From: Neckera pumila
Taxonomy: Eukaryota > Streptophyta > Bryopsida > Hypnales > Neckeraceae
NCBI GenBank assembly: GCA_963969595.1
Contig: OZ018408.1
Location: 19,713,823-19,777,822 of the forward strand
Direction: 5' to 3'
Length of the DNA stretch: 64,000 nucleotides
Shown: one piece after another, positions 63,171-64,000 of the stretch
Layout of the letters: each line of letters begins with the position of its first letter
Numbering within the stretch: position 1 is the stretch's first letter
Translations under genes and position numbers: made by a program
Notes under the pieces: generated by a model
Told to the model about the DNA's origin: nothing
The model's input: the letters and a program-made list of their open reading frames with translations, nothing else
Database searches by the model: none

Positions 63171-63755
63171 AAAGGAAGAATCAGAGACATAATAATGAGA
63201 GGGGGTGGACATCAATCGGATATCTTAAATGTACCACGATCCTAGATTTTCAGGGAGGAACATCTTGAATTGTACACCAGTGGTTGATAATCTCCCATGG
63301 GGATGTTAATTTTTAAGCTTGGGGAAAAAAATGAGCCTTGGTGAGAACGATGAAGAGTGGTGGATTTATTGGCTATTCTATGGTTTTAGAACTTTGGATT
63401 GTTTTTCATTTTACTTTCATCTTGGCCACTTTTGTGTTCCGCTATATGTTACTAGCAACTTAAACACTTTATTTGTCTAATGTTGTTTGTTTTAGTGCCA
63501 AGCATGAAAGAAAGAATGAAAGATATAATAATGAGGGGGGACTTCAATTGGATATCTTAAAATGAACCAAAGGTCCTAGATTTCTTGGGATAGATATTGT
63601 ATATTTTATACCAATGGTTGATAATCTCCCATGAGTGGTGTTACTTTTTTAAGCTTGGTGGAAAAAAATGAATCGTGGTGAGGATGAAGCAAGGGGGTAG
63701 ACTTCTTTGCCATTCTATGATTTGGAACTTTAAGTTGGCTTTCATTCTAAGGTTT
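63171..63755. repeat. diverged direct repeat, two units about 336-340 bp apart
   Basis: Unit 1 (63171-63420) and unit 2 (63511-63755) share AATAATGAGAGGGGG-type, GGATATCTTAAA, GGTTGATAATCTCCCATG, TTTTTAAGCTTGG and GCTATTCTATGGTTT-type blocks in the same order. They lie just upstream of the presumed CHD3 promoter. Confidence 0.8.
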
Positions 63756-64000
63756 TGCAAATGTGGATGATTTAGAGATATTTGAAACTTGATGTAGAGT
63801 GTGAGAAGATGTTTAATCAATTGCACGCGGGCCCGCAATGATGATACTGAGAGGTTGTATAGAATATCCTCAATTCTTTTTGGTCTGATAGTTTGTCTTT
63901 GCATGTTTTTGCATTCATGAGCAAATGACATCATAAAGCATTTTGCAAAAGAATCAATTTACGGAGATCTCTTATAACTTTATGGTGTCGTTGTGTTATG
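63756..64000. other. window end, nothing recognised
   Basis: No coding or structural feature was found. Confidence 0.5.

Noticed and set aside
62744..63190. 148-codon minus-strand open frame rich in Leu and Ser
   Set aside because: It covers the C/T-rich CHD3 leader and putative first intron; the composition explains the openness.

Overview
The window looks like nuclear DNA of a land plant: AT-rich, intron-containing genes with plant-type products, set among nested plant-type transposons (Ty1/copia, PIF/Harbinger, CACTA, Stowaway). I cannot name the species; nothing seen is decisive between a non-seed plant and another lineage.

Layout. 1-4.5 kb is the 3' part of a broken Ty1/copia retrotransposon whose 3' LTR is split by a 730-bp inverted-repeat element. 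4.5-17.6 kb is almost wholly repeats: a Harbinger-type MITE, three copies of a transposon family with CCCCTAAAG ends at TTAA sites, a three-level nest of elements (9.7-11.9 kb) and a decayed Harbinger transposase (12.3-14.3 kb). 17.7-19.8 kb (minus) holds a cationic amino acid transporter (CAT) gene with two single-base frameshifts. 22-28.8 kb is again repeats, including an old TTAA-family copy, CACTA-type ends and a long TA microsatellite. 30.0-35.6 kb (plus) is a decayed HAK/KUP potassium transporter with at least seven frame breaks; its introns carry a CACTA MITE, hairpins and a minisatellite. 39.1-41.4 kb (minus) is an intact cytosolic-type malate dehydrogenase gene (6 exons, 329 aa). 42-48.8 kb is AT-rich with a long hairpin element and a young MITE. 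48.8-61.9 kb (minus) is an intact CHD3/PICKLE-type chromatin remodeller (32 coding exons, 1585 aa, all exon phases consistent), with its probable 5' leader and promoter up to about 63.1 kb.

The genes do not form a pathway: two intact housekeeping or regulatory genes and two dead or dying transporters sit in a repeat-rich landscape. The strongest unusual signal is the TTAA family. Two of its copies landed inside palindromic elements, so the opposite palindrome arm preserves the empty site and shows a TTAA target duplication, the hallmark of piggyBac/Kolobok rather than of the usual plant DNA transposons.
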